Assembly (NCBI RefSeq): GCF_024213195.1 | Contig: NZ_JANAVF010000016.1 | Span: 117,759 to 181,758 of the forward strand | From: Streptomyces sp. TBY4 | GTDB lineage: Bacteria; Actinomycetota; Actinomycetes; Streptomycetales; Streptomycetaceae | Direction of reading: 5' to 3' | DNA length: 64,000 nt | Shown: positions 8,017 through 16,459 of the stretch, piece by piece | Layout: each line of letters opens with the position of its first letter | Position numbering within the stretch: position 1 is the first letter of the stretch | Translations under genes and position numbers: made by a program | The notes under the pieces: generated by a model | What the model was told of the DNA's origin: nothing | What the model saw: only the letters and a program-made list of their open reading frames with translations | Databases searched by the model: none

Positions 8017-8658
8017 TCAGTCCCGGTTCTTCCTGGGGGACCAGCCGTTGGCGAAGTCGCAGTTGAGGTTCGTCCAGTGGTGGAGGTCTGCGGGGGTGTG
8101 GGTGGGGTGGCCTAGGTCGGCCGTGGCCCGGGACCAGGGGTGCCACAGGCCGTCGGGGGCCGTGTAGCGGGTGGCGTGGTGGGTGCCCAGCCGGGTGTCC
8201 AGGCGGAGGAGCGCGCCCAGGGCTGCGGGCTGGTCGTAGGGGAGGTCGGTGCGCGGGAGGTAGCGGTCGAGGTAGGCGGTGAGGATCTCGGCGTCCGCGT
8301 GCGTGCCGAAGCGGGCCAGGGCGAAGCAGTATGCGGTGCCCGAGTGGCTGACCTCGCTGGCCAGGAGCAGGTCCGCGATGCGGGTCCGGAACCGGTCGCG
8401 GCGGCCGACGCCGATCAGCCAGGCGGCGGTGAGGCGCGCGCGCCATTCGTAGCCGAGGAGGGCTTGCAGTTCCGCGTCGGTGATCGCGGCGGCGTCGGCG
8501 ATCAGGTGGCGGGTGAAGCGGGTGGCGTGCCGCCACCGGGGGCTCAGGAAGTGCCCGCTGTTCAGTACGAGGTAGCGCGGGAGGCCCGAGTACGTCCTCG
8601 TCACGTAGCTCTCGATCACGTGGACGTGGCCGGTCTCCTCGGGGTTCTGGAACGGCAC
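8017..8658 (-). CDS. DUF6000-like protein
   Basis: The 213-aa protein (GTG start) contains WRARLTAAWLIGVGRRDRF, LLLASEVSHSGTAYCFALAR and YLDRYLPRTDLPYDQPAALG, which I recall as the core of DUF6000, an actinobacterial family of unknown function built of helical repeats. It is the last gene of a three-gene operon (CPCC protein, HEAT-like protein, this one) with only 4 bases between it and the preceding stop. DUF6000-like and HEAT-like small proteins often appear among immunity or self-protection proteins, so an immunity role is possible but unproven. Confidence 0.6.
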   Translation of the reverse strand: MPFQNPEETGHVHVIESYVTRTYSGLPRYLVLNSGHFLSPRWRHATRFTRHLIADAAAITDAELQALLGYEWRARLTAAWLIGVGRRDRFRTRIADLLLASEVSHSGTAYCFALARFGTHADAEILTAYLDRYLPRTDLPYDQPAALGALLRLDTRLGTHHATRYTAPDGLWHPWSRATADLGHPTHTPADLHHWTNLNCDFANGWSPRKNRD

Positions 8659-8662
8659 GGGG

Positions 8663-9394
8663 TCACCTCTCCGGGTGCAGGTCGGTGCGGTCGATCCAGG
8701 TGGGGGTGACGAAGACGTCGTCGCCGACGGGAGCTTCGGCGGCCTCGAGGAGCGACCATGTGCGGGCCTCCTCGACCAGGTGCTCCCAGGGCTTCGTCCA
8801 GTCGTGTTCCCAGTCGGGGGTGGTGGCGGAGAGGCCGTACGCAGTGCCGGCCCGTACGCGCCAGAACTGGGAGTGGAGGATCAGCTGGTCGTGATCGGCC
8901 AGGTCGTCGACGATCCGCGCGAAATGGGCGGTGGGCCAGCCGGGGCTGTCCGCTCCGGTGCCGGCGCGGAGGCCGGCGGTCAGGGAGGGGACGACGGGGG
9001 TGCGGGCGCCCAGGTCGGTCAGGGCCCAGCGCAGGGCGACGGGTTCGCACTCGTCGGGAGGAGTACGCCGCTCCAGGCAGGCGCGGTAGGCGCGGCGCAG
9101 GGGCTCCACCGCTCCTTCGATCTCCAGGCCCGCCAGGGCCGTGGCGGCCCACTGGCGGACCGTGGGGTTCTCGCTGACGAGCAGGCCGATGAGCGCGGGA
9201 CCGCAGCGTGGGTCGGCCACCTCCTCGAAGACCTCGATGGCCGTCAGCTGCCCGAAGCCGCCGAGGGAGGGGAGTCCGGCGATGACGGTGGGGACGGCCC
9301 CGGAGCGCATGTGGATCAGTTCCGCGCGGGCGTCGTAGGAGGCGCCGGATTCGCCGTCGAGCTGCTGGACGAGTCGCTCGATGTGGGAGGTCAT
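8663..9394 (-). CDS. HEAT-repeat-like protein
   Basis: 243 aa from the ATG at 9394, which overlaps the stop of the CPCC gene (ATGA). Helical-pair repeats are visible: LTAIEVFEEVADPRCGPALI, LLVSENPTVRQWAATALAGL and EGAVEPLRRAYRACLE, matching HEAT/PBS-lyase type repeats that make protein-binding solenoids. The C-terminal 80 residues are Trp-rich (PDWEHDWTKPWEHL) and not repeat-like. No catalytic residues are apparent, so a binding role such as adaptor or immunity is the reasonable inference. Confidence 0.65.
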   Translation of the reverse strand: MTSHIERLVQQLDGESGASYDARAELIHMRSGAVPTVIAGLPSLGGFGQLTAIEVFEEVADPRCGPALIGLLVSENPTVRQWAATALAGLEIEGAVEPLRRAYRACLERRTPPDECEPVALRWALTDLGARTPVVPSLTAGLRAGTGADSPGWPTAHFARIVDDLADHDQLILHSQFWRVRAGTAYGLSATTPDWEHDWTKPWEHLVEEARTWSLLEAAEAPVGDDVFVTPTWIDRTDLHPER

Positions 9395-9789
9395 GACGCC
9401 GGGTGGTCGCGGCGCCAGAAGGTGGGGAGCCACCAGCGGAGCACCGTGCGGTCGTCGGGCCAGGGGGTGCGTTCCTCGCTGTCCCAGTCCTCGAAGGAGT
9501 CGCGGGTCGGGTCGATGGGGCGCCAGGCGGGGTCGAGGGGCTCGTCCGCGGCGGGCGGGCGGACGTACTGGCGGCCGTGCTGGTCGCAGGCACCGAAGTC
9601 CAGGTAGTTCCGCTGGGCCTCGATCAAGGAGACCCGGTTCGCGCCGGTGGACGTGTTCGGCCAGCGGAACTGGATCCCGTCGTCCTCCCAGAAGCAGACG
9701 GGGCAGATCTCGTAGGAGCCCGGCATGTGGTCCAGCACGCGGTGCCCGCAGCAGGGACAGGGGTGGGGGCGGGGAGGGGAGTCGCTCAC
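9391..9789 (-). CDS. CPCC-type cysteine-rich protein
   Basis: The GTG at 9789 gives 132 aa. The N-terminal third carries two Cys pairs, CPCCGHRVL and YEICPVCFWEDD, that probably bind zinc, followed by the conserved-looking NRVSLIEAQRNYLDFGACD. This is the cysteine-rich CPCC domain seen in small bacterial proteins, several of which sit beside toxin genes. The rest is Trp- and Pro-rich. It is first in the operon with the HEAT-like and DUF6000-like genes. Similarity begins just after the GTG, so longer in-frame starts were rejected. Confidence 0.65.
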   Translation of the reverse strand: MSDSPPRPHPCPCCGHRVLDHMPGSYEICPVCFWEDDGIQFRWPNTSTGANRVSLIEAQRNYLDFGACDQHGRQYVRPPAADEPLDPAWRPIDPTRDSFEDWDSEERTPWPDDRTVLRWWLPTFWRRDHPAS

Positions 9790-10062
9790 CCGTGCAGTCT
9801 CGTCGCAGGTGTGGTCCGTGCGCCATGGAATTCTCCGACCCCGCGGCCACAACCCGGGACACCCATAAACGGCCATCGGGAGCCGATGAGAGCGGCGGGG
9901 AAATGCACGGACCCAATTCGGCGCCTTTGAAGGTGTGGAGCAGAAAGGATTCGGAGAACATCCGATCACGGCCGTCCTCCGCTTTGCACTCGCCGTAACT
10001 CCGCGGGTGCCCGACGCCGTCGGTTCCGCTTCCGAGCAGCTGCTCCGGACGGCCGGCGGTGA

Positions 10063-10490
10063 CTACGTCAGGTGGTCCAGCAGCCAAGGGCCCTGTGCCC
10101 GGGGGATCAGCAGGCGCTCCGGGTCGGCGGCGGCGGTGGCGCCGGCGTCGAAGTCCTCGTCGCCCAGCTCGTCGGTGATGTCTCCGATGGTCAGCTCGAC
10201 CTTCTTCGGTGCTCCTCCCTCCGGGATTCCATCGCGGTGAGGGCGTACCGGACCGCCAGGACTCCCCTGCCGATGCCGCCGGCGGGCCGGCGGGGCGTCG
10301 CCGGTCTGCTCGGCCGACGCCCGCCGGAGGGCTTCGGTGACCGTCTCCGCCAAGTAGGCCAAGGGGGCGGCGCCGTCGGTGAATCCGAGCAGGATCAGAT
10401 CGTGGCCGCGGGTGCGCACCGCTTCACCGAAGGAGGGCGAAAGAGCGACATCGCGCCGCCGGGCTGATAGTCGATCACGACTGAACTCCC
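10063..10490 (-). pseudogene. Frameshifted remnant of a lipase-like alpha/beta hydrolase
   Basis: Reading leftward, VIDYQPGGAMSLF appears in one frame, then the frame changes to GEAVRTRGHDLILLGF and AETVTEALRRASAEQTGDAP, and then a third frame continues GIGRGVLAVRYALTAMESR. Together these are pieces of one hydrolase: a strand, a helix and the segment after the nucleophile elbow. The elbow itself (expected G-x-S-x-G) is degraded to GIGRG. The last 45 codons (ELTIGDITDELGDEDFD) join a distant part of the same protein or another gene. At least two frameshifts and a deletion make it nonfunctional. Confidence 0.6.
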
Positions 10491-11137
10491 CCTCGCAGAA
10501 CCCGAGAAGGCGCGAGAAGCCCGGAGAACAGGCCACCCGGCAAGCGCCAACCGGCCGATCCGTCCGCCGGTCGCGTCAGATGCGTCACGTCAGATTCATC
10601 GCGTCCCGCTGGAACTCCCCCCAATCCGGGGCAACACCCACGAGAACGGCTCCATCACGGATTCCGCGATCCGATCCTCAAAAGATCCCGACAAATGGGT
10701 GCAAGGGCTCATACGCGGCCGGCACCGCCGAACCGGGGGCCCCTCAGCGGCCGGTGGGACCCGTCCGGGGTTCTGCCTGGCCGTTCTCCGGGGAGTTGTG
10801 AGAGATCGCCACTCCTCCCGTGAAGAACTCCTTAACGGATCGTTGTCGGGAGAGGTCCGGTGACGGCCGATGCGCGGGGTCGAAAGGCCATGTCAACCCC
10901 TAGCCGTGCCACTCCGGTTGGGCGGATGGAGCGCCATAGCGGGCGTCCGGGCAGGCGAAGATCCGGTGATAGCATCCCGGCATCTGTGATCTTGATTCAT
11001 TTAGACACGGATGCTGATTTGGATCGGCGGCATGCTCTCCGCGTAACAGCAGGTGAACCGTGCCGATCAGCTGTGTTGCGGGGCCTCGCGAGGTGTATCT
11101 GCAGCCGTCCGCATGGCACGCGCCGGGAAAGGTTTCC
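10491..11137. other. 647-base gap upstream of the conservon
   Basis: No frame here has convincing protein character. The promoter of the cvn operon should lie in its right half, where AT content rises around 10985-11010 (TGATCTTGATTCATTTAGAC), but no clear -35/-10 pair can be named. Confidence 0.3.
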
Positions 11138-12361
11138 ATGAATCGAGACGCACTTGTGTGGTGCCTGGTTGCGGTGACGGCGATAGCCGTTGTCGCGGTC
11201 GTGGCACTCGTCGCCCGCAACAGAGCGCTGGGGGCGAAGAAGGAGCACACCGAGGCCGAACTGAGGAACCAGCTGCTCGCGGCGGACAGCCACCTGCACG
11301 CGTCGCGCACCGAGTTGCAGAGGTTCCGCCACGAGCAGGACGCCACGCTCCGCGAGGCCAAGGAAGCCGCGGAGGAGAACACCAAGGCCGTCCTCAAGGG
11401 TGCCGCCAGCCTCCTGCAGAGCCTCGCCGCCGAACAGACGACGCTCCTCGACGGCATCCAGCGCAAGTACGGCGGGCACACCGTCCTCAGCGACCTGCTG
11501 GACGTCAACCACGCCAACGCCCAGATGGCCCGCAAGGCCCAGGGCATCGCCGTCATGTGCGGTGCGCCGCTCGGCCGCCGCAACAGGGCCGCCAGCGTCT
11601 ACGACGTGGTGCGCAGCGCCCAGGGGCAGATCCGCAACTTCCACCGGGTCGCCATCATGCAGCAGACGAGCCTCGCTCTGAAGGCGTCCGCGGTCGCACC
11701 CGTCGCCCTCGCCGTGGCGGAGCTGCTCGACAACGCCGCCAGCTTCTCGCAGCACGACGCACCGATCGAAGTGACCTTCCAGCGCGTCCAGAACAACCTG
11801 TGCATCGTCATCGACGACGCCGGCGTCAGCATGAACGACGAGGAGCGGCAGCGGGCCACCGCGCTGCTCTCCGGTGAAGTCGCCCCCCGTCTGTCGCAGC
11901 TCGGGACCCAGCCCAAGTTCGGTTTCCCTGTCATCGGCCTGATCGCGCGTCAGCACGGCTTCAAGGTCGACGTCACCGGCGTCTCCCGGTACGGCGGTGT
12001 CAGGGCCGTCGTCCTCCTGCCCGAGGAGCTGTGGACCATGGAGGAGATACCGCCCGTCCAGGAGGCTCCGGTCAGCGAGATCCGGCGCGCCGCCGAAAGC
12101 CGGCCGGCCCCGGTCCCGGCCGCTCCTGCCCCGATCCCGGTCCAGGGCGCCACGTCGCGCACGATGCACGGCCTGCCCAAGCGCGGCGCACGCCAGGCTC
12201 CCATCGCGAGCGTCCCCGATCCCGACGCCACGGCGCCGGCGCCTCGGGTCTCGGGCGAAACGGGCCGCGCCTCCGGGCGCAGCCTGGGGGCCTTCCAGCG
12301 CGGCACGCTCTCCGGCCGCAATCTCGACGCCACCTCGTTCGAAGGGCCCGAAGAGGCATGA
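11138..12361 (+). CDS. cvnA: Conservon sensor-kinase-like protein CvnA (short form)
   Basis: 407 aa. Residues 6-27 form one membrane helix, followed by a coiled coil to about 90. A dimerisation-like segment (LSDLLDVNHANAQMARKAQG) and an HATPase domain follow with the N-box AELLDNAASFS and VIDDAGVSMNDEE. The tail from about 310 is Pro/Ala-rich and probably disordered. Most CvnA proteins carry a large extracellular sensor between two membrane helices; here it is absent. CvnA proteins are thought to signal through the CvnB-D partners encoded next door rather than by classical phosphotransfer. The stop overlaps the cvnB start. Confidence 0.85.
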   Translation: MNRDALVWCLVAVTAIAVVAVVALVARNRALGAKKEHTEAELRNQLLAADSHLHASRTELQRFRHEQDATLREAKEAAEENTKAVLKGAASLLQSLAAEQTTLLDGIQRKYGGHTVLSDLLDVNHANAQMARKAQGIAVMCGAPLGRRNRAASVYDVVRSAQGQIRNFHRVAIMQQTSLALKASAVAPVALAVAELLDNAASFSQHDAPIEVTFQRVQNNLCIVIDDAGVSMNDEERQRATALLSGEVAPRLSQLGTQPKFGFPVIGLIARQHGFKVDVTGVSRYGGVRAVVLLPEELWTMEEIPPVQEAPVSEIRRAAESRPAPVPAAPAPIPVQGATSRTMHGLPKRGARQAPIASVPDPDATAPAPRVSGETGRASGRSLGAFQRGTLSGRNLDATSFEGPEEA

Positions 12362-13209
12362 CCGCAGACCTCTCGTGGATGCTCGAGGACATCGTGCACA
12401 ACGTGCCCCGTGCGCGGCACGCCGTCCTGCTGTCCGCCGACGGCCTCCCGCGCGGCGCGACCGAAGGCCTGGCCGAGAAGGACGTGCGCACCATCTCGGC
12501 GGCCATGGCCGGGATGCAGTCGCTCAGCCGGGCCACGGCCCACTTCGCCGGACCCGAGGAGGACCGGCAGTGGAACCAGACCATCATCGAGTTCTCGCAC
12601 GGCTGGAGCTTCCTGATCGGGGCGGGGCAGGGTTCCTACCTGGCCGCCGCGGCCGCGCCCGATGTGGACATGCAGCAGATCTCCTTCCGCATGCACCGCC
12701 TCGTCGCCCGGCTGGGCAACAACCTCACCTCGCCGCCGCGGGTGAGCTCCGAGGACGCCGGAGGCCCCCGCGGGGGCGGCGTCCGGGAGCCGGGCCCCGG
12801 TGACGCGGGCTTCGTCCTGGGCGAGCTCGACCGGGTGATGTCCGAGGTCAAGGGTGCCCGCCACGCCGTGCTGCTGGGGTCGGACGGTCTCCCCCGCGGG
12901 GCGACCCGGGGGATGAGCCGCGACCTTGCGGACACGATCTCCGCGGCCATGACGGGCATCCACGCCTACAGCCGGGTCACGTCCCAGTTCGCGGGCGCCG
13001 TCGAGGACCCGGAGTGGCGCCAGACGGTCATCGAGTTCCAGCACGGCTGGATCTTCCTGATGGCCGCCGGCCCCGATGCCTTCCTGGCCGCCGCCGCCGA
13101 ACACGACTGCGACATAGAGCAGTTCACCACGCGTCTGCACGAGCTGGTTCCCCGACTGACGGTGCCCGCCGCCGCCGCGGCACCGGGGAAGGGGACGGCC
13201 CGTGTCTGA
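12358..13209 (+). CDS. cvnB: CvnB: tandem Roadblock/LC7 protein
   Basis: The 283-aa product contains two copies of the Roadblock fold, whereas CvnB is normally one copy of about 140 aa. Copy 1 (residues 5-115) has ARHAVLLSADGLPRGATEGL and copy 2 (155-265) has ARHAVLLGSDGLPRGATRGM; EFSHGWSFLI and EFQHGWIFLM also correspond. A Gly/Pro-rich linker joins them (about 122-145). Roadblock proteins regulate small GTPases, here CvnD. A fused dimer may fix the stoichiometry. ATG overlaps the cvnA stop and the end overlaps cvnC. Confidence 0.9.
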   Translation: MTADLSWMLEDIVHNVPRARHAVLLSADGLPRGATEGLAEKDVRTISAAMAGMQSLSRATAHFAGPEEDRQWNQTIIEFSHGWSFLIGAGQGSYLAAAAAPDVDMQQISFRMHRLVARLGNNLTSPPRVSSEDAGGPRGGGVREPGPGDAGFVLGELDRVMSEVKGARHAVLLGSDGLPRGATRGMSRDLADTISAAMTGIHAYSRVTSQFAGAVEDPEWRQTVIEFQHGWIFLMAAGPDAFLAAAAEHDCDIEQFTTRLHELVPRLTVPAAAAAPGKGTARV

Positions 13210-13597
13210 GGGGTTCGAGCAGGACGAAGAGCTGGAACTGACCTCTCCGTTAGTCCCCCTCTTCGTGATCACGAACGGACGCGCACTGCCCCCGGACCAC
13301 GAGTACGAGCACACGACGCTCGTGACCGCGACGGGTGCGGAGCACGGACAGGTCGCGGCGCGCACGCTGTCCCCCGAAGCGGGACGGGTCATGGACCTGG
13401 TCGCGAACGGCTACCTCTCCGTGGCCGAGGTGGCAGGGCACACGCACCTGCCCCTGGGCGTCGTCCGCATCCTGCTGGCGCAGTTGGAGGAGGACAACCT
13501 CATCCTCGCGAGGACACCGATACCGCGCGCCGAACGTGTCGACAGAGAGCTGGTCAGCGCAGTGCTCGAAGGCCTGAAGAATCGATTCGGAGCGTAA
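13202..13597 (+). CDS. cvnC: CvnC, DUF742 protein
   Basis: The 131-aa protein starts with GTG inside the end of cvnB. PLFVITNGRALPPDHEYEH and RTLSPEAGRVMDLV are DUF742 hallmarks. The C-terminal part (SVAEVAGHTHLPLGVVRILL) is a winged-helix-like module. CvnC is a constant member of conservon operons and interacts with CvnB in studied systems. It ends 3 bases before cvnD. Confidence 0.9.
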   Translation: MSEGFEQDEELELTSPLVPLFVITNGRALPPDHEYEHTTLVTATGAEHGQVAARTLSPEAGRVMDLVANGYLSVAEVAGHTHLPLGVVRILLAQLEEDNLILARTPIPRAERVDRELVSAVLEGLKNRFGA

Positions 13598-13600
13598 CGC

Positions 13601-14161
13601 GTGTACCTGGATCCAGATGTCTCCCATGCGGTGAAGATCCTCATCGTGGGGCATTTCGGGGTCGGCAAGACCACCTGTATCGGCAGTCTCTCCGAGATCG
13701 AGCCCCTGCGGACCGAGGAAGAGATCACCGAAGCCAGCGTGGGTTTCGATGACCTGTCGGGCACGCCCGACAAGACGACCACCACCGTCGCCATGGACTT
13801 CGGCCGGCTCACCCTGAGCGACACCCTCGTCCTCTACCTCTTCGGAACACCGGGCCAGGAGCGCTTCAAGGAGATGTGGGAGGAGCTCTCGCGGGGCGCG
13901 CTGGGGGCGCTGGTCCTCGTCGACCCGGAGCGACTGCACGAGTCCTTCCCCGTACTGGACCTCGTCGAACGTTTCGGCCTGACGTACGCCATTGCCGTGA
14001 ACCACTTCGAGGGCACCACGCACTACCCCCTCGACGAGGTGCACGAGGCCCTGAACCTCAGCCCCGAGACCCCTGTCGTGGAGTGCGACGTACGGGACGA
14101 GAACTCCTCCGCGCGGGCCCTCATCACCCTCGTGAAACACCTCATGTCCCAACTCGGCTAG
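13601..14161 (+). CDS. cvnD: CvnD, Ras-like GTPase
   Basis: 186 aa from GTG. The P-loop is GHFGVGKTT (residues 17-25), switch II is GTPGQERF in place of the usual DxxGQ, and the guanine-specificity position reads VNHFEG rather than NKxD, as is common in CvnD proteins. The order kinase-like, Roadblock, DUF742, GTPase is the standard conservon. CvnD is expected to be the molecular switch at the membrane, controlled by CvnA-C. Confidence 0.9.
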   Translation: MYLDPDVSHAVKILIVGHFGVGKTTCIGSLSEIEPLRTEEEITEASVGFDDLSGTPDKTTTTVAMDFGRLTLSDTLVLYLFGTPGQERFKEMWEELSRGALGALVLVDPERLHESFPVLDLVERFGLTYAIAVNHFEGTTHYPLDEVHEALNLSPETPVVECDVRDENSSARALITLVKHLMSQLG

Positions 14162-14171
14162 GAGCGCAGGA

Positions 14172-15590
14172 ATGCAACAGCCACGTGAACCGCACGAGAT
14201 ACCCCCCGGCTGCCCCGCGCACGGGAACGTCCAGATGTACGGCCCCGCCTTCGGGGCCGACCCGGACAGCCACTACGCACAGCTGCGTTCCCACGGTCCC
14301 AGCGCGCCCGTGGACATCGCTCCCGACGTCCAAGTCGAGCTGGTCACGAGCTACGACGCCGCCCTGTACGTCCTGCAGAACCCCGCCTCCTTCCTACGCG
14401 ACTCCCGCCGCTGGAACGCGCTGAACGAAGGCCGCGTACCGGCCGACAGCCCGGCCCTGCCGATGATGGCCTACCGCCCCAACGCCCTCCTCAGCGACGG
14501 CGCCGCACACGCCCGGCTGCGGCGGGCCGTCACGGACAGTCTCGCCACGGTCAACGAGCACCAGCTCATCCGGCAGACGCAGCAGTCCGCCAACTACCTG
14601 ATCAGCCAGTTCAGTACGGACATCCGCGGCCATGCCGAGCTGATGGCCGAGTACGCCCAGCCGCTGCCCCTCCTGGTCTTCAGCGAGCTCTTCGGCTGCC
14701 CGCCCGAGATCGGCGACCGCGTGATCGCCGGCATCAGCGGCCTCTTCGAGGGAACCCCCGGGGCCGACGAGGTGCTCGGCGGGGCGCTCACCGAGCTCAT
14801 CGCCCTCAAGCGGCGGCGCCCGACGGACGACTTGACGACGCGCCTGATGGAGCACCCGGCCGAGCTGAGCGACGAGGAGGTGCTGCACCAACTGGTCACC
14901 CTGCTCTCCGGCGGCACCGCGCCGCTGGCCGCGGTGATCGGCACCAGCAGCGCCCTGTACCTCGGAGAGGACTGGCAGCTCGGACTCCCGGTCGAGGACG
15001 CGATCTCCCAGACCCTCTGGAACTACGCACCGATCTCCAACTACGCGGCCCACTACCCGACGCACGACGTCGAGCTCGGCGGCAGGGTGATCCGGGCGAA
15101 CGACCCGATCCTCATCTCGTTCGCCGCGGCCAATACCGACCCGAAGCTGACCGAGCACCGGGAACAGCTCAGTGCAAAGGCGCACTTGGCCTTCGGAGCC
15201 GGCCCGCACGCCTGCCCCGCCAAGGACCCGGCCTTCATGATCGCTGTGACTGCCGTCGAGACGCTGCTCAACCAGCTTCACGACGTGGAGCTGCGCGTCC
15301 CGTTCAAGTCGCTCACCTGGGCGCCGAGTCCGTGGAGCCGCTCCCTGGTCACCCTCCCGATCCGTTTCACCCCGAAGGCCGTCGCGCAGGTATCCGGGTC
15401 GGCCACGTCGGCCACGTCGACCGGATCCCGCGCCACCGCCTGGCCGGCGGGGCCGAACGGGGGCCAGACGCCCCAGGCAGCCGCCCCCGCGCCCGCCCGC
15501 ACCGACCTCCCCGGTACGCCCGCCCCTGCCGCGCCGCAGCCCAAGGGCGGCCTGTTCAGCCGCTTCCTGGCCTGGACCAGAGGCGAATGA
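14172..15590 (+). CDS. Conservon cytochrome P450 lacking the ExxR motif (CYP157-like)
   Basis: 472 aa, ending the cvn operon. The haem loop FGAGPHACP is intact with Cys348, so haem binding is expected. In the K helix, where nearly all P450s have ExxR, this protein has S279-Q-T-L-W283; codons TCC CAG ACC CTC TGG are plain. CYP157 proteins of conservons are known to lack ExxR (EQ-x-LW instead), and here even the Glu is replaced. The C-terminal 75 residues are a Thr/Pro/Ala-rich tail ending GGLFSRFLAWTRGE, absent from ordinary P450s. Its substrate is unknown and a structural or signalling role is possible. Confidence 0.85.
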   Translation: MQQPREPHEIPPGCPAHGNVQMYGPAFGADPDSHYAQLRSHGPSAPVDIAPDVQVELVTSYDAALYVLQNPASFLRDSRRWNALNEGRVPADSPALPMMAYRPNALLSDGAAHARLRRAVTDSLATVNEHQLIRQTQQSANYLISQFSTDIRGHAELMAEYAQPLPLLVFSELFGCPPEIGDRVIAGISGLFEGTPGADEVLGGALTELIALKRRRPTDDLTTRLMEHPAELSDEEVLHQLVTLLSGGTAPLAAVIGTSSALYLGEDWQLGLPVEDAISQTLWNYAPISNYAAHYPTHDVELGGRVIRANDPILISFAAANTDPKLTEHREQLSAKAHLAFGAGPHACPAKDPAFMIAVTAVETLLNQLHDVELRVPFKSLTWAPSPWSRSLVTLPIRFTPKAVAQVSGSATSATSTGSRATAWPAGPNGGQTPQAAAPAPARTDLPGTPAPAAPQPKGGLFSRFLAWTRGE

Positions 15591-15612
15591 GGAATCTGCG
15601 GTTCAGGTAACA

Positions 15613-15652
15613 CCCGGAGTGGGCCCGGCCGCGGGCCAGGGCCTACTCCGGG
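15613..15652. terminator. Convergent terminator hairpin
   Basis: CCCGGAGT and ACTCCGGG flank a GC-rich loop that also pairs (GGGCCC with GGGCC). It lies between the convergent P450 and DUF1326 genes and covers the stop codon of the latter, so it can serve both strands. Confidence 0.6.
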
Positions 15653-16311
15653 CCCGTCCAGTCGAAGGTGATGTGCTTGCTGGACTGGCCCTGCCGGCTC
15701 CAGTGGAAGCCGAAGGCGTCGGCGCGGTCCGCGGTGGAGCGGCCCCAGGTGGCGACCTGTCCGGGGCCGGTCTCCGAACCCGGCAGGTTGGTCGACTGGA
15801 CCCGCGCGCCCTCCGGTGTCGTCGGGCCGGTGAGGGCCACCGCACTGGCCTCGACGCGGCCGGGGATCGTGGCGCGCCAGCCGCCGAGGTCCTCGTCGAC
15901 CTCGATCTCGATCGGGGCGAAGTCCATCCCGCGCATCTCGGGGCCGAACATGGCCACCATCTCGGCGGGCCAGCTGCCCGCCTGGCCACCGAAGATCATC
16001 TGGAGTGCTTCGCGCTGCGCGTCGTCGGCCCGCTCGTCGAGGAACACCGCCCCGTAGGAGTCGGTGTGCTCGGCCCACACGTTGCCGACGAAGGAGCCGA
16101 GCATGAGCACGTTGAGGCCGTCCAGCCGTACGTCGCCGTAGTGGCCCTCGCGGACGTGCCAGGCGAGGACCCCGTCGCATTCACCGTAGGTGGGCGGCTG
16201 GGCAAAGGAGCAGGGGCAGGGAACGTTGCACCTGCACGTGTCGAACCAGTCCCCCGCCGCGTGCCACCTGGGGACGGTCACTGTCGTCCCGGACACCGTC
16301 GTCTCGGACAT
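15643..16311 (-). CDS. DUF1326 domain protein
   Basis: 222 aa from the ATG at 16311. The N-terminal WFDTCRCNVPCPC segment with four clustered Cys, then GECDGVLAWHVREGHYGDV, is characteristic of DUF1326. The remainder is beta-rich, ending with WSRQGQSSKHITFDW. Function is unknown; the Cys cluster suggests metal or thiol chemistry. It follows the DUF2182 membrane-protein gene on the same strand after about 150 bases, an association I recall in many genomes. Confidence 0.8.
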   Translation of the reverse strand: MSETTVSGTTVTVPRWHAAGDWFDTCRCNVPCPCSFAQPPTYGECDGVLAWHVREGHYGDVRLDGLNVLMLGSFVGNVWAEHTDSYGAVFLDERADDAQREALQMIFGGQAGSWPAEMVAMFGPEMRGMDFAPIEIEVDEDLGGWRATIPGRVEASAVALTGPTTPEGARVQSTNLPGSETGPGQVATWGRSTADRADAFGFHWSRQGQSSKHITFDWTGPE

Positions 16312-16459
16312 CTCATCGCCTCCACATGACCCCCGTGCCGGGCGGGGAGCACAGGGGCGACTCCCCCGCCGGCCTCCACCACGGGCACTCGGCGGCACGG
16401 GTCATCACGTCACCCATTCTCCTCCCGGCTCCCGGGACGGTCAAAGCCGGAGCCGGAGC

